In this document: piece by piece, positions 17,360 through 28,142 of the stretch | Layout: the number at the start of each line of letters is the position of its first letter | Numbering within the stretch: the stretch's first letter is position 1 | Assembly (NCBI RefSeq): GCF_003851545.1 | Contig: NZ_BHVX01000003.1 | Location: 1 to 64,000, forward strand | Length of the DNA: 64,000 nucleotides | Direction: 5' to 3' | Origin: Ralstonia sp. SET104 | GTDB taxonomy: Bacteria; Pseudomonadota; Gammaproteobacteria; Burkholderiales; Burkholderiaceae | Position numbers and translations under genes: made by a program | The notes under the pieces: generated by a model | Seen by the model: only the letters and a program-made list of their open reading frames with translations | Told to the model about the DNA's origin: nothing | Databases searched by the model: none

Positions 17360-17977
17360 TCAAACCAGCAGCCCCTGCCTTTCAATAAACCTCACCACTT
17401 CATCCAGCCCGCCCTGCGCCTTCAGGTTGCACATCACAAATGGCCGGTCGCCGCGCATCTTGCGCGTGTCGCTTTCCATCACGTCCAGCGATGCGCCCAC
17501 GTACGGCGCCAAGTCGGTCTTGTTGATGATGAGCAGATCCGATTTGGTGATGCCTGGCCCACCCTTGCGCGGAATCTTCTCGCCGCCCGCCACGTCGATC
17601 ACGTAGATCGTCAGGTCCGACAGCTCCGGGCTGAACGTCGCCGCAAGGTTGTCGCCGCCTGACTCGATGAAGACGACATCGGCATCCGGAAACTTGTTCA
17701 GCATGCGGTCCACCGCTTCCAGGTTGATCGACGCATCTTCACGGATGGCGGTGTGCGGGCAGCCACCGGTCTCCACCCCCATGATGCGTTCGGCCGGCAG
17801 CGCACCGGAGATGGTCAGCAAGCGCTGATCTTCCTTGGTGTAGATGTCGTTGGTAATCGCCACGAGGTCGTAGCGCTCGCGCATGGCCTTGCAGAGCATC
17901 TCCAGCAACGTGGTCTTGCCGGAGCCCACCGGGCCCCCCACGCCAACGCGCAGGGCAGGAAGTTTCTTGGTACGCAT
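17360..17977 (-). CDS. ureG: urease accessory GTPase UreG
   Basis: A 205-residue GTPase that drives nickel delivery to urease. P-loop [11 protein letters not shown] is near residues 14-24; the metal-binding Cys-Pro-His ([13 protein letters not shown]) and the G3/G4 segments ([23 protein letters not shown]) are complete. It acts in the cytoplasm within the UreD-UreF-UreG complex bound to apo-urease. It is the last gene of the minus-strand ure set, 11 bases after ureF. Confidence 0.97.
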   Translation of the reverse strand: MRTKKLPALRVGVGGPVGSGKTTLLEMLCKAMRERYDLVAITNDIYTKEDQRLLTISGALPAERIMGVETGGCPHTAIREDASINLEAVDRMLNKFPDADVVFIESGGDNLAATFSPELSDLTIYVIDVAGGEKIPRKGGPGITKSDLLIINKTDLAPYVGASLDVMESDTRKMRGDRPFVMCNLKAQGGLDEVVRFIERQGLLV

Positions 17978-17988
17978 GATGATCGGAT

Positions 17989-18678
17989 TCAGGATCTAAA
18001 GAGTCTTGAGTATTGCGTCTCGTGCCGGGCCGACAGCACACCCAGCCCCGGTGAAAACGTCGACAGCTCGGGCGGATGACACGCCGCGCGCCGCGACGCT
18101 TCATCCACCGCACGCGCCACCGCCGGATGCAGGCCAAAGAGAATGCGCTGCCCTGCTGCTTGCCCCAGTGGTACTGCCTTCACTGCGGCGGCCATCTGGT
18201 TTTCCACCCACGCAAAGCAGTACGCCGTCAGGCCATCGTGCGGGTCAACGTTCAGTGCAGCAGCGGCCGCCGCAAATGCCGTCGGAAACGTTACCGAGGC
18301 GCGTGCCGACAGCGCCGCACGCCATGCATCGTCGCCCCACCCCATCTGCTGGATCAGGCGATTGAGCGACCAGCCCATCTGCGAAGTCTCCAACCGCAGC
18401 TCGCGCGTTTCGCGCGTGGCAAGGAACCACGCATCGCGCTCGGCCACCGCATCGAAGCGGCCAGCCTGCCAGTCGGCGAATTGCAGCAGCCACAGCGGCG
18501 CCTCGCACGCGGCGAGCACGTCGAGGCCTTCGGCAATCCACTTCGCGGCGGACACCTCATCCAACACGTCCCGCACTTCCACCGCCGTCTCCAGCCCCTG
18601 CGAATAGCTGAACGCACCCACCGGCAATGCCGGGGATGCCAGGTGCAGCAAAGCGGTCAGTTGGGCCACGCTAGTCAT
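17989..18678 (-). CDS. ureF: urease accessory protein UreF
   Basis: A 230-residue all-helical accessory protein that links UreG to UreD on apo-urease and regulates its GTPase. Family marks are [21 protein letters not shown] near the N-terminus and the [12 protein letters not shown]-type C-terminal helix. I chose ATG 18678 ([10 protein letters not shown]), which overlaps the end of ureE by 8 bases and thus suggests translational coupling; an upstream start at 18717 would add a His-rich shadow of the ureE tail and is unlikely. Confidence 0.95.
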   Translation of the reverse strand: MTSVAQLTALLHLASPALPVGAFSYSQGLETAVEVRDVLDEVSAAKWIAEGLDVLAACEAPLWLLQFADWQAGRFDAVAERDAWFLATRETRELRLETSQMGWSLNRLIQQMGWGDDAWRAALSARASVTFPTAFAAAAAALNVDPHDGLTAYCFAWVENQMAAAVKAVPLGQAAGQRILFGLHPAVARAVDEASRRAACHPPELSTFSPGLGVLSARHETQYSRLFRS

Positions 18679-19285
18679 GGTGATGGTGGTGATGGCCGCA
18701 GCCGGGGCCCTGTACATGTCCGTGTCCGTGGTCGTGTCCGTGGTCGTGCGAGTGACTGTGGTCGTGCCCGTGATGCTCGGTGTACAGCGCCTGCGCTACG
18801 GCGTAGTCCACTTTGAACGTCGCGTCGTGGCCATGACGATGGCCGCCGCCGTAAGCACCGGCCTCGGGCTCGAACGGCGCGTCTACATGTGCAATGGTCA
18901 CGCCCAGACGCACCAGCATGTCTTCGAGCACCGGATCGGCTTCGAGCTGCAGCGCATCGGCGCTCACCTGCACGGGCGTGTGGCGATTGCCGAGGTGATA
19001 CGCGGCGCGCATCAGGGCGAGGCGGTTGTCGCTGGTCACGCGCAGCACCTGCTCGGGCGCAGCCTGTACCTCCACTAGCGTGCCGTCTTCAGCGACGAGC
19101 ACATCACCGCCACGCATGACGGTACCGCGCGGCAGCACGACGGCCACCTCGCGGCCATCATCGAGCATGGCACGCAAGCGGCTGCGGCTGCGCTCCAGGA
19201 AAGGCAGCACCAGCTTGGGGGCGCGTTTGACCAGCACGGAGGCCAGGCCATGCGGTGTGGGGAGGTGTTTGTTGATCGAAAGCAT
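18671..19285 (-). CDS. ureE: urease accessory nickel metallochaperone UreE with His-rich tail
   Basis: A 204-residue nickel chaperone. The N-terminal peptide-binding domain and central metal-binding domain ([12 protein letters not shown] with the conserved His, residues about 96-107) are present. The C-terminal 35 residues are a dense His/Gly/Asp tail with about 18 His, ending in six consecutive His then Asp, typical of K. aerogenes-type UreE that store several nickel ions. It starts a short ureE-ureF-ureG group; a 280-base repeat-bearing gap separates it from ureC upstream, so a separate promoter or read-through from ureC is needed. Confidence 0.95.
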   Translation of the reverse strand: MLSINKHLPTPHGLASVLVKRAPKLVLPFLERSRSRLRAMLDDGREVAVVLPRGTVMRGGDVLVAEDGTLVEVQAAPEQVLRVTSDNRLALMRAAYHLGNRHTPVQVSADALQLEADPVLEDMLVRLGVTIAHVDAPFEPEAGAYGGGHRHGHDATFKVDYAVAQALYTEHHGHDHSHSHDHGHDHGHGHVQGPGCGHHHHHHD

Positions 19286-19307
19286 CGCCGGGACCTATGA
19301 ACCTATT

Positions 19308-19334
19308 CGTACTTCACGTACTTCACGTACTTCA
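19308..19334. repeat. three perfect copies of a 9-bp tandem repeat
   Basis: The unit CGTACTTCA occurs three times head to tail (19308-19316, 19317-19325, 19326-19334). It lies in the ureC-ureE gap, 22 bases upstream of the ureE start on the transcribed minus strand. Confidence 0.85.
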
Positions 19335-19356
19335 ACTGCTGAACTTGAACCGTGGG

Positions 19357-19504
19357 GTTCAGGACTTTGAGTGTCAGGTTCTGAACCCTACAGGGCGCTG
19401 TTCTGAACCACAAACATCGAGTTCTGGACTCCAAACGTGGCGTTCCGGACTCCAAACGTGGCGTTCCGGACTCCGAACTTCGGGTTGCGAACCTGACCTT
19501 GTTG
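19357..19504. repeat. degenerate 21-bp tandem repeat between ureC and ureE
   Basis: About seven units, each starting GTT(C/G): 19357, 19378 (22 bp), 19400, 19421, 19442, 19463 and 19484. Units 4 and 5 (19421-19441, 19442-19462) differ at one base; the others share the GTTCnGGACTCC or GTTCTGAACC core. The 21-bp period keeps any frame open and would give seven-residue repeats, but no start/ribosome site supports a protein. It looks like a minisatellite; the rest of the 280-base gap holds nothing else I can name. Confidence 0.85.
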
Positions 19505-19565
19505 GTCCATCGCTGGTTTCAGCCGCTGCCGGGGATGAACCACAAAGCCCAAACCCCGGCAAAAC

Positions 19566-21284
<1,719 letters not shown>

Positions 21285-21306
21285 GTCCGTTCCTTCTGCG
21301 TCAACT

Positions 21307-21624
21307 TCACAGCTTGCCCTGCAGTGGTCCCATCACGCGGCCAGCAAAGCCGTAGACCACGCGGTCGCCGGCCAGTGCAACCAACTCAACTGTGCGCTCC
21401 TGCCCCGGCTCGAAACGCACGGCCGTGCCGGCTGCGATGTTGAGCCGGTAGCCGCGCGTCGCTTCGCGGTCAAAGTGCAGCGCATCGTTGACTTCATAGA
21501 AGTGGTAGTGCGAACCGATCTGCACCGGGCGGTCGCCGGTGTTGGCCACCGTCACCGTCAGCGTGGGCCGGCCTGCGTTGAGTTCGAGATCGCCGTCTTG
21601 CGGCAGGAGTTCTCCGGGGATCAT
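21307..21624 (-). CDS. ureB: urease subunit beta
   Basis: A 105-residue beta subunit starting [18 protein letters not shown], the family signature. It contributes structural contacts to the (alpha-beta-gamma)3 urease and has the conserved SHYHFYEVN (residues about 38-46) and [16 protein letters not shown] segments. It lies between hupE and ureC, 10 bases after hupE's stop, in the same operon. Confidence 0.97.
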   Translation of the reverse strand: MIPGELLPQDGDLELNAGRPTLTVTVANTGDRPVQIGSHYHFYEVNDALHFDREATRGYRLNIAAGTAVRFEPGQERTVELVALAGDRVVYGFAGRVMGPLQGKL

Positions 21625-21634
21625 GTCGCGCCCC

Positions 21635-22252
21635 TTAGACAGCCGCCACCAGCAGGCCAGCGCCGTAGAGCGCCACGCCTACACCCGATAGACGCGCCAG
21701 CCACGCCAGACGCGGCTTGAGCGCGAACCCCACGGCAATCCCTGCGGTATGCAGCAGCGCCGTCGCCGCGGCAAAGCCGCCGACGAAGGTCGGGAACATC
21801 GCCTGCGCCGCTGCCGGGAATTCCGTGCCGTGCGCAAAGCCGTGGAACAGCGCGAACGCGCCGCACAGCAGCGCACCGGCCCACGTCGGCATCTGCGTGC
21901 TGGTGGCAATCAGCAGGCCGAACACCAGCAGCGATGCGGCGATCATCGGCTCGGTCATCGGCAATGCCATGCCGCCTGCACCGAGCCATGCGCCCATCGC
22001 CATCAGCGCAACAAACGCGACCGGCGCCCACAGCGCATCGCGCACCGAGCGCGAAGCCAATGCGCTCCACACGCCAACGGCCACCATTGCCAGCAGGTGA
22101 TCAGCGCCCGTCAGCGGATGCAGGAAACCGGCGAGCAGGCTGCCCCCGGCGGTATGTCCCGCAGGGCCCGGGTGGGCAAAGGCGATGGACGCGCCAAACG
22201 TAAGTGCAATGGCCGCAGCGGGCCGAATGAAGCGAGACAGGGTAGGCGTCAT
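21635..22252 (-). CDS. HupE/UreJ-family nickel/cobalt permease
   Basis: A 205-residue integral membrane protein. It has an N-terminal signal-like segment ending [10 protein letters not shown], then about six hydrophobic helices. The HupE/UreJ metal motif [16 protein letters not shown] is at about residues 38-53 and a second His pair is in [11 protein letters not shown]. Family members take up nickel (or cobalt) for urease or hydrogenase. ATG 22252 gives the normal signal sequence. Its position inside the urease structural genes, between ureA and ureB, strongly supports a nickel supply role. Confidence 0.9.
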   Translation of the reverse strand: MTPTLSRFIRPAAAIALTFGASIAFAHPGPAGHTAGGSLLAGFLHPLTGADHLLAMVAVGVWSALASRSVRDALWAPVAFVALMAMGAWLGAGGMALPMTEPMIAASLLVFGLLIATSTQMPTWAGALLCGAFALFHGFAHGTEFPAAAQAMFPTFVGGFAAATALLHTAGIAVGFALKPRLAWLARLSGVGVALYGAGLLVAAV

Positions 22253-22286
22253 GACAGAACTCGTTGTGGTGCGTGGCATGCAGACT

Positions 22287-22589
22287 TCAGACAATCGGAT
22301 GGTGGACAGTCACCAGCTTGGTGCCGTCCGGAAACGTCGCCTCGACCTGGATGTCGGGAATCATCTCGGCCACGCCATCCATCACGTCATTGCGGGTGAG
22401 CAGCGTCGTGCCGTAGTGCATCAGGTCGGCCACCGTCCTGCCGTCGCGTGCGCCTTCCATGATGGCGGCGCTGATAAAGGCGACGGCTTCCGGGTAGTTG
22501 AGCTTGAGGCCACGGCCCTTGCGGCGCTCGGCCAGCAAGGCAGCGGTGAAGATCAGTAGCTTGTCTTTTTCGCGCGGGGTCAGTTCCAC
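22287..22589 (-). CDS. ureA: urease subunit gamma
   Basis: A 100-residue gamma subunit with the family-typical start [23 protein letters not shown] and the motif [21 protein letters not shown]. It packs on UreC in the urease trimer. It is followed 34 bases later by the HupE-type permease rather than directly by ureB. Confidence 0.97.
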   Translation of the reverse strand: MELTPREKDKLLIFTAALLAERRKGRGLKLNYPEAVAFISAAIMEGARDGRTVADLMHYGTTLLTRNDVMDGVAEMIPDIQVEATFPDGTKLVTVHHPIV

Positions 22590-22632
22590 GAGGGGCTCTC
22601 TTTGGTGAGGGTCTAGGTCGGGTGGCGCGAGG

Positions 22633-23520
22633 TCACGTCGCCCACAAACGCAGCGGACGGCCCACTACGCCGTGCATCGGTTCACGCAGCGCCAGCCATG
22701 TCTGCGACAGCAATGCGCGTGCATCTTCGGGCCGGCGTGCGAGCACGCGCAGTAGCAGCACGTTCGGCAGGCCGGGCGCGTCTTGCGTCAGACACGTGAC
22801 GCCCGCGCGCAGGTCGGCGTTGTATGGCAGGTGTTCGGCCATCGCCTCGGCCAAGGCCTCGGTCGCGCCTTCGCCCACGGCCCACAGCGTGCCGATAACG
22901 TGGAAACCGGCCATGCCCGTTGTCGCGCTCAACATAGGCGATTGCGCATCAAATGCGGCGGATTCGATCCACAGCGGCTGGCCCTTGCAGCGCAGTTCGG
23001 TGCGCATGGCGATATGGCCGTCGGCCCACGATTCGCCCGCTGCATGGCGGCCAAGCATGGTGGTGTCCCAACCGATGGCGGTGGCACCGGGCGCCAGGTC
23101 CAGCGTCAGGGTGATGACCGGGCGCGCCTGGTTGAAGACGATGTTCTCTTGCGGCAGCCAGTCGAGCCGCGCGCCCTCGCCCGCGCGAATGGCAACACGC
23201 TGCGCGGCCGTGCGGCCGAGCGACTTGTACCACTTGGTGGCGCCGGGCGTGGTGAGCACCGCATGTGCGTTGGCGCCCAGCTCGATATCGATATCGAGCA
23301 CATCGCCGCCGGCAATGCCTGCGGGCGGGTGCAGCATCACTGCGTGGCACACACCCTCGCCTTCCGGATACAGCGCCTTCTGCACCCGTAGCGGCCCCTG
23401 GTGCCGGCAAGCGGCCAGCACGGTGCGCTCACCGCGCCGCGCAAACGCCAGGCGCAGTGAGGCCTCCCAGGATGCAAATGCGGTGGCCTGCGGCGGGACA
23501 GGGAAATCGGGATGGCGCAT
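22633..23520 (-). CDS. ureD: urease accessory protein UreD (UreH)
   Basis: A 295-residue scaffold that binds apo-urease and recruits UreF-UreG for nickel insertion; a tunnel through UreD is thought to pass the metal. Family marks: [26 protein letters not shown] (about residues 60-85, split here) and [11 protein letters not shown], then WLPQENIVF. It is the first ure gene on the minus strand, 146 bases downstream of urtE, and 43 bases before ureA. The 146-base gap holds no clear terminator or promoter that I can defend. Confidence 0.95.
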   Translation of the reverse strand: MRHPDFPVPPQATAFASWEASLRLAFARRGERTVLAACRHQGPLRVQKALYPEGEGVCHAVMLHPPAGIAGGDVLDIDIELGANAHAVLTTPGATKWYKSLGRTAAQRVAIRAGEGARLDWLPQENIVFNQARPVITLTLDLAPGATAIGWDTTMLGRHAAGESWADGHIAMRTELRCKGQPLWIESAAFDAQSPMLSATTGMAGFHVIGTLWAVGEGATEALAEAMAEHLPYNADLRAGVTCLTQDAPGLPNVLLLRVLARRPEDARALLSQTWLALREPMHGVVGRPLRLWAT

Positions 23521-23666
23521 CGGTCATGCAAACGGGTCGATACTCATCTGAGCCGCGCTGGCGCACGTTTCATATGAGAACCAAACCTAAGCAAACGGAA
23601 AGGTTTTCCATCATAGCCAGATGCCAACGGTTTCGCACTCGACTTTTTTCGCCAGACATCTGTGCG

Positions 23667-24359
23667 TCAAACAGCAACGAGATCCCGTACACCGTCGGCT
23701 TCCATGTTGGCGCCGTCGCCATTGGCAATGACCTCACCGCGGCTTATGACAACGTAGCGGTCGGCAATGCTGCGGGCAAAGTCGTAGTACTGCTCAACCA
23801 GCAGTATCGACATGCCGAACTCGTCTACCAGCCGGCGCAGCGTGCGGCCAATCTCCTGAATGATCGACGGCTGGATGCCCTCGGTCGGCTCGTCCAGGAT
23901 CAGCAAGCGCGGCTGGCTCATCAGCGCGCGGCCGATGGCCAGTTGCTGCTGCTGGCCGCCGGACAGGTCGCCGCCGCGCCGGCCCTTCATCTCCTTGAGC
24001 ACGGGGAACAGCGCGTAGATGGAATCCGGCACCCCGGACGGCGCACGCTTGGCTGCGGCGCCGATCAGCAAGTTCTCTTCCACCGTCAGGCGCGGAAAAA
24101 TCTCCCGGCCCTGCGGCACATAGGCGAGCCCCTGCGAGACACGCTCGTAGGCCGGTAATTTTTGAATGGCGCGCCCTTCCCAATCGATCACGCCGCTGGC
24201 AGCGGGCACCACACCCATCAGGCATTTGAGCAGCGTCGTCTTGCCCACGCCGTTGCGGCCGAGCAGCGTCGTCAGCCTGGCCTGCGGCACCTCAAAGCTG
24301 ACATTGCGCAGGATGTGACTGCCGCCGTAGAACTGGTTCAGTTGCTGGATCTGCAGCAT
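23667..24359 (-). CDS. urtE: urea ABC transporter ATP-binding protein UrtE
   Basis: A 230-residue LivF-type ATPase. Walker A GRNGVGKTT (residues about 34-42), signature LSGGQQQQLAIGRAL, Walker B LLILDEPTEGIQP and switch His region are all present. It energises urea uptake with UrtD. It is the fifth gene of urtABCDE, 11 bases after urtD, and the urease genes follow on the same strand. The 'NQFYGGSHILRNVSFEV' start is characteristic of UrtE rather than of general LivF. Confidence 0.96.
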   Translation of the reverse strand: MLQIQQLNQFYGGSHILRNVSFEVPQARLTTLLGRNGVGKTTLLKCLMGVVPAASGVIDWEGRAIQKLPAYERVSQGLAYVPQGREIFPRLTVEENLLIGAAAKRAPSGVPDSIYALFPVLKEMKGRRGGDLSGGQQQQLAIGRALMSQPRLLILDEPTEGIQPSIIQEIGRTLRRLVDEFGMSILLVEQYYDFARSIADRYVVISRGEVIANGDGANMEADGVRDLVAV

Positions 24360-24370
24360 CGCGTATGTCC

Positions 24371-25234
24371 TTAGCGCCCCAAATACGATTCGATCACGCG
24401 CTCGTCACGCTTGACGGCTTCGAGCGTGCCCTCGGCCAGGACGCTGCCCTCAGCCAGCACCGTCACACGGCCCGTCTCCCCCGCCAGCGCGGCAACAAAC
24501 TCCATGTCGTGCTCCACCACCATGATCGAGCATGTGCCGCACAGGCCGTTGAGCAACGCAGCGAGCTGCATCGTCTCTTCATCGGTCATGCCGGCAACAG
24601 GCTCGTCGAGCAGCAACAGTTGCGGCTGCTGCATCAGCAGCATGCCAATTTCCAGCCGCTGTTTCTGGCCGTGCGAGAGCAGTCCGGCGGGCCGATACGC
24701 CTCGGCCTCCAGATGGATGCGGCCGAGCGTTTCTTCGATGCGCTGGCGGCCAGCGCTCAGCAAGCGCGCACCCAACGACACCCACCAGCGCTTGTCGGCC
24801 TTCATTGCCAGTTCCAGGTTCTCCCACACAGTGTGCTGCTCGAACACAGTGGGCTTCTGAAACTTGCGGCCAATGCCGATCTGCGCAATACGCGGCTCGG
24901 TCAGGCGCAGCAGGTCGATGCTCTGCCCAAGGAAGACGCGGCCCGTGACGTCTGCATTGCGCGGGCCGGTCTTGCCGGTAATCACGTCCATCATCGTGGT
25001 CTTGCCCGCGCCGTTGGGGCCGATGATGCAACGCAACTCCCCGTGGTCAATGGAGAGCGTGAGCGCATTCAGCGCGCGAAAGCCGCCAAAGCGCACTGTC
25101 ACGTCTTCGAGATACAGGATGGCGCCGTGCGAGACGTCAATCGTGTCCGGCTCGACCACGTGGCCCATGCCGGTAGCGGTGCCGCTGAAGTTGCCCTCCT
25201 GCGCACGGTCGGGGAGCTCGGTGATGGTGCTCAT
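24371..25234 (-). CDS. urtD: urea ABC transporter ATP-binding protein UrtD
   Basis: A 287-residue LivG-type ATPase. It has an N-terminal extension of about 35 residues, then Walker A GPNGAGKTTMMDVITG, the signature region LLSHGQKQRLEIGMLL and Walker B LLLLDEPVAGMTDEE. The signature reads LSHGQ instead of LSGGQ, which is typical of UrtD. The start codon overlaps the urtC stop by four bases (ATGA), a sign of translational coupling. Confidence 0.96.
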   Translation of the reverse strand: MSTITELPDRAQEGNFSGTATGMGHVVEPDTIDVSHGAILYLEDVTVRFGGFRALNALTLSIDHGELRCIIGPNGAGKTTMMDVITGKTGPRNADVTGRVFLGQSIDLLRLTEPRIAQIGIGRKFQKPTVFEQHTVWENLELAMKADKRWWVSLGARLLSAGRQRIEETLGRIHLEAEAYRPAGLLSHGQKQRLEIGMLLMQQPQLLLLDEPVAGMTDEETMQLAALLNGLCGTCSIMVVEHDMEFVAALAGETGRVTVLAEGSVLAEGTLEAVKRDERVIESYLGR

Positions 25235-26415
25235 GCGCGGTCTCCGGCGGAGGGTGTAGCGGTGGCTGTTGCGGCTTCACGCGCGTTGCTCTGGGCCGGC
25301 GTGCGCTTCTGCATGCGCAGCTTGCCCAACACACCCAGCACGCCATTCGGCAGATACAGCGTTACCAGCACGAAGATCGCGCCGAGCACGAACAGCCAGT
25401 ACTCCGGCACCCATGCCGTCAGCAGCGTCTTGGCACCGTTGACGAGGAACGCGCCGATGATCGGGCCGATCAACGTGCCGCGCCCGCCCACGGCCACCCA
25501 CACGGCCATCTCGATCGAATTGCCCGGCGACATCTCGCCCGGGTTGATGATGCCGACCTGCGGCACATACAGTGCGCCCGCAATGCCGCACAGCACGGCC
25601 GAGAACGTCCACACGAACAGCTTGTAGCCGAGCGGGTTGTAGCCTGAAAACATCACGCGCGCTTCGGCATCGCGGATGGCCGTGACCACGCGCCCGAACT
25701 TTGAGGTGACGATTGCGCGGCAGGCAATGAACGCCAGCACCAGCGTGATAAACGTGGCGACGAACAGCACCGCGCGTGTCGGCAATGCGGAGATCGGGAA
25801 GCCAAGGATGCGCTTGAAATCCGTAAAGCCGTTGTTGCCGCCAAAGCCTGTTTCGTTGCGGAAGAACAGCAGCATGGCCGCGTACGTCATCGCTTGCGTG
25901 ATGATCGACAGGTACACGCCCTTCACGCGCGAGCGGAAGGCGAAGAAGCCGAACAGCCACGCCAGCACGCCCGGCACAAGCATCACCAGCAGCATCGCCC
26001 AGGCGAAATGCCCGGTGCCGTGCCAGAACCAGGGCAGTTCCTTCCAGTCAAGGAACACCATGAAATCCGGCAGGTCGCTCTTGTACACGCCTTCACGGCC
26101 GATGGAGCGCATGAGGTACATGCCCATGGCATAGCCGCCCAGCGCGAAGAACACGCCATGACCAAGGCTGAGGATCCCGCAGTAACCCCACACCAAGTCG
26201 AGCGCCAATGCTGCCAGCGCGTAGCACATGATCTTGCCGACGAGCGTGAGCGCATAGGCCGACAGATGCAGCGGGCTGCCCTCCGGCACCAGCAGCGCGC
26301 ACACCGGCGCGCCAATGCAGACGATAAGCGACACCAGCACCAGCGCAGACCACCCGCGCCGCGACAGCAGCGGCATGCGCGCCGGAATATCGAGAGAGAA
26401 CGTGGCCGTGTTCAT
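25231..26415 (-). CDS. urtC: urea ABC transporter permease UrtC
   Basis: A 394-residue inner membrane permease of the LivM type with about nine to ten hydrophobic helices. The EAA-like loop region (ESRAIRDAEARVMFSGYNPLGYKLFVW-like, about residues 255-280) and YVPQVGIINPGEMSP are typical of UrtC. It pairs with UrtB to form the urea channel. It starts 3 bases after urtB ends and overlaps urtD by four bases. Confidence 0.96.
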   Translation of the reverse strand: MNTATFSLDIPARMPLLSRRGWSALVLVSLIVCIGAPVCALLVPEGSPLHLSAYALTLVGKIMCYALAALALDLVWGYCGILSLGHGVFFALGGYAMGMYLMRSIGREGVYKSDLPDFMVFLDWKELPWFWHGTGHFAWAMLLVMLVPGVLAWLFGFFAFRSRVKGVYLSIITQAMTYAAMLLFFRNETGFGGNNGFTDFKRILGFPISALPTRAVLFVATFITLVLAFIACRAIVTSKFGRVVTAIRDAEARVMFSGYNPLGYKLFVWTFSAVLCGIAGALYVPQVGIINPGEMSPGNSIEMAVWVAVGGRGTLIGPIIGAFLVNGAKTLLTAWVPEYWLFVLGAIFVLVTLYLPNGVLGVLGKLRMQKRTPAQSNAREAATATATPSAGDRA

Positions 26416-26418
26416 GGG

Positions 26419-28038
26419 TCAGGCCTCAGCGCTGCGGCCCTTGAGGGCAAACAGCCCCTGCGGACGCTTCTGGATGAACAGCACGATCAGCACCAGCACG
26501 ATGATCTTCGCCAGCACCGCGCCATAGAACGGCTCGATGAACTTGTTGATGAGCCCCAGCCCAAATGCACCGATGATGGTGCCCGCCAGTTGCCCCACCC
26601 CGCCCAGCACCACGGCCATGAACGAATCGATGATGTAGCTCTGGCCAAGATCGGGCCCGACATTGCCGATCTGCGAGAGCGCGCAACCGCCCAGCCCGGC
26701 AATACCGGCACCGAAGGCAAACGCGTAGCTGTCGACCTTCCAGGTGCGCACGCCCACGCAGGCCGCCATCGTACGGTTCTGCGTGGTGGCACGCACGAAC
26801 AAGCCCAAGCGCGTGCGGTTGAGCACCGCCCACGCAATCGCTACCACGGCCAGTGCAAACAGCAGAATCACGAGCCGGTTGTACGGCAGGATCAACCCCG
26901 GATACAGCGCAATGCCGCCGCTCATCCAGCTCGGGTTGGCCACCTCAACGTTCTGCGCGCCGAAGATCGAGCGCACGGCCTGCATCAGCAGCAGGCTGAC
27001 CCCGAAGGTGGCGAGCAGCGTTTCCAGCGGGCGGCCATAGAGATGGCGCAGTACCAAACGCTCCAGCGTAAAACCGACAACAGCCGCTGCCAGAAATGCC
27101 ACAGGCAGTGCGGCAGGCAGATACCAGTCGAACGCATTCGGAAAGTCGTTGCGAAAAATCGTCTGCACCACGTAGGTGGCATATGCGCCGATCATCAGGA
27201 ATTCACCGTGCGCCATGTTGATGACGCCGATCAGGCCGTAGGTGATCGCCAGCCCCAGCGCGGCGAGCAACAGCACAGAGCCCAGGCTCAGGCCCGCGAA
27301 CAGGTTACCGACCAGCTCCGCCTTGCGCTCCTGCGCGGACAGGCTGTCGATGGCTTGTTGTGCGGCTGCGCGCAGGTCATCACTCGCACCGCTGTCCTTG
27401 GCGAGCAGCGGCGCGATGCGTTGGCGTGTCTGCGGGTTGGTATCGCCCGCAAGCAACTTCAGCGCTTCGAGCTTCTCCGCATGGGTGCCATCGTCGAGCG
27501 CAAGATTGGCCCACAGCAGATGCAGCTTGGTGCGCAATGCAGGATCGGTCTCATGCTTGCGCGCAGCGTCGACAATCGGGCGCGAGGCCGTCTCCGGATG
27601 CGCCAGCAGCGTATCGACGGCTTGTGCGCGTGCAGCACGATCCGGCGACTGCAACACGAAGCCGCTCGCCGCACTGTCGACTTGCGCACGCAGCGCATTG
27701 TTCAGCGTGAGCGATTGCAGATCATCTGCGCGGACGGTAACGGGCTGGCCGGAGATCGCATCCAGATAGCGCGCGCCATCCTGGCGCACCATGCCAGCGG
27801 CGGGCGCGAAGAACAGCGCATCGTTCTGCAGCGCCTGGAGGATGGGGCCAGCCTGTTCAGCAGGCGCGGCAGCCAGTGCATTGAGCGCCTTTACCTTGGC
27901 GTCGAAATCGTCTTCGGCCAACGGCTTGAGATCAGCCTGCGTCAAAGGTTGTGCGGCTGCCCATGCTGATACAGCGGGCATCGCAGCCAGACAAAACGCG
28001 CACAGCAGTGCAGCAAGAAAGCGGGACAAGCGCATCAT
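26419..28038 (-). CDS. urtB: urea ABC transporter permease UrtB
   Basis: A product of 539-540 residues, LivH-type permease. Residues 1-26 form a signal peptide, followed by a soluble periplasmic helical domain of about 230 residues (HEAT-like helices, 'LHLLWANLALDDGTHAEKLEAL') and then the eight-helix permease core beginning LFAGLSLGSVLLLAALGLAI. This long N-terminal domain is characteristic of UrtB and absent from amino-acid LivH. Two ATGs are adjacent (28038 and 28035). It lies between urtA and urtC. Confidence 0.95.
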   Translation of the reverse strand: MMRLSRFLAALLCAFCLAAMPAVSAWAAAQPLTQADLKPLAEDDFDAKVKALNALAAAPAEQAGPILQALQNDALFFAPAAGMVRQDGARYLDAISGQPVTVRADDLQSLTLNNALRAQVDSAASGFVLQSPDRAARAQAVDTLLAHPETASRPIVDAARKHETDPALRTKLHLLWANLALDDGTHAEKLEALKLLAGDTNPQTRQRIAPLLAKDSGASDDLRAAAQQAIDSLSAQERKAELVGNLFAGLSLGSVLLLAALGLAITYGLIGVINMAHGEFLMIGAYATYVVQTIFRNDFPNAFDWYLPAALPVAFLAAAVVGFTLERLVLRHLYGRPLETLLATFGVSLLLMQAVRSIFGAQNVEVANPSWMSGGIALYPGLILPYNRLVILLFALAVVAIAWAVLNRTRLGLFVRATTQNRTMAACVGVRTWKVDSYAFAFGAGIAGLGGCALSQIGNVGPDLGQSYIIDSFMAVVLGGVGQLAGTIIGAFGLGLINKFIEPFYGAVLAKIIVLVLIVLFIQKRPQGLFALKGRSAEA

Positions 28039-28142
28039 GGCAATCCGATGCGTGGCGGCCGGCACCAAAACCGGCACGCCACGTCGTGCAGCATCGTTCA
28101 AAGGGTCGGCCACGCAGGGCGCGTGGCCGGTCCACCATCACA

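Noticed and set aside
19357-19504. Considered a small CRISPR array
   Set aside because: Units are contiguous 21-bp tandem copies with no unique spacers and no cas genes nearby.
23521-23666. Searched for a sigma-54 or strong sigma-70 promoter before ureD
   Set aside because: No GG-N10-GC element with good flanks and no -35/-10 pair with proper spacing was found, so ureD is more likely read from urtA.
25894-27969. Long plus-strand open frame opposite urtC-urtB
   Set aside because: Antisense shadow of membrane protein genes; the product is a low-complexity Arg/His/Gln chain.
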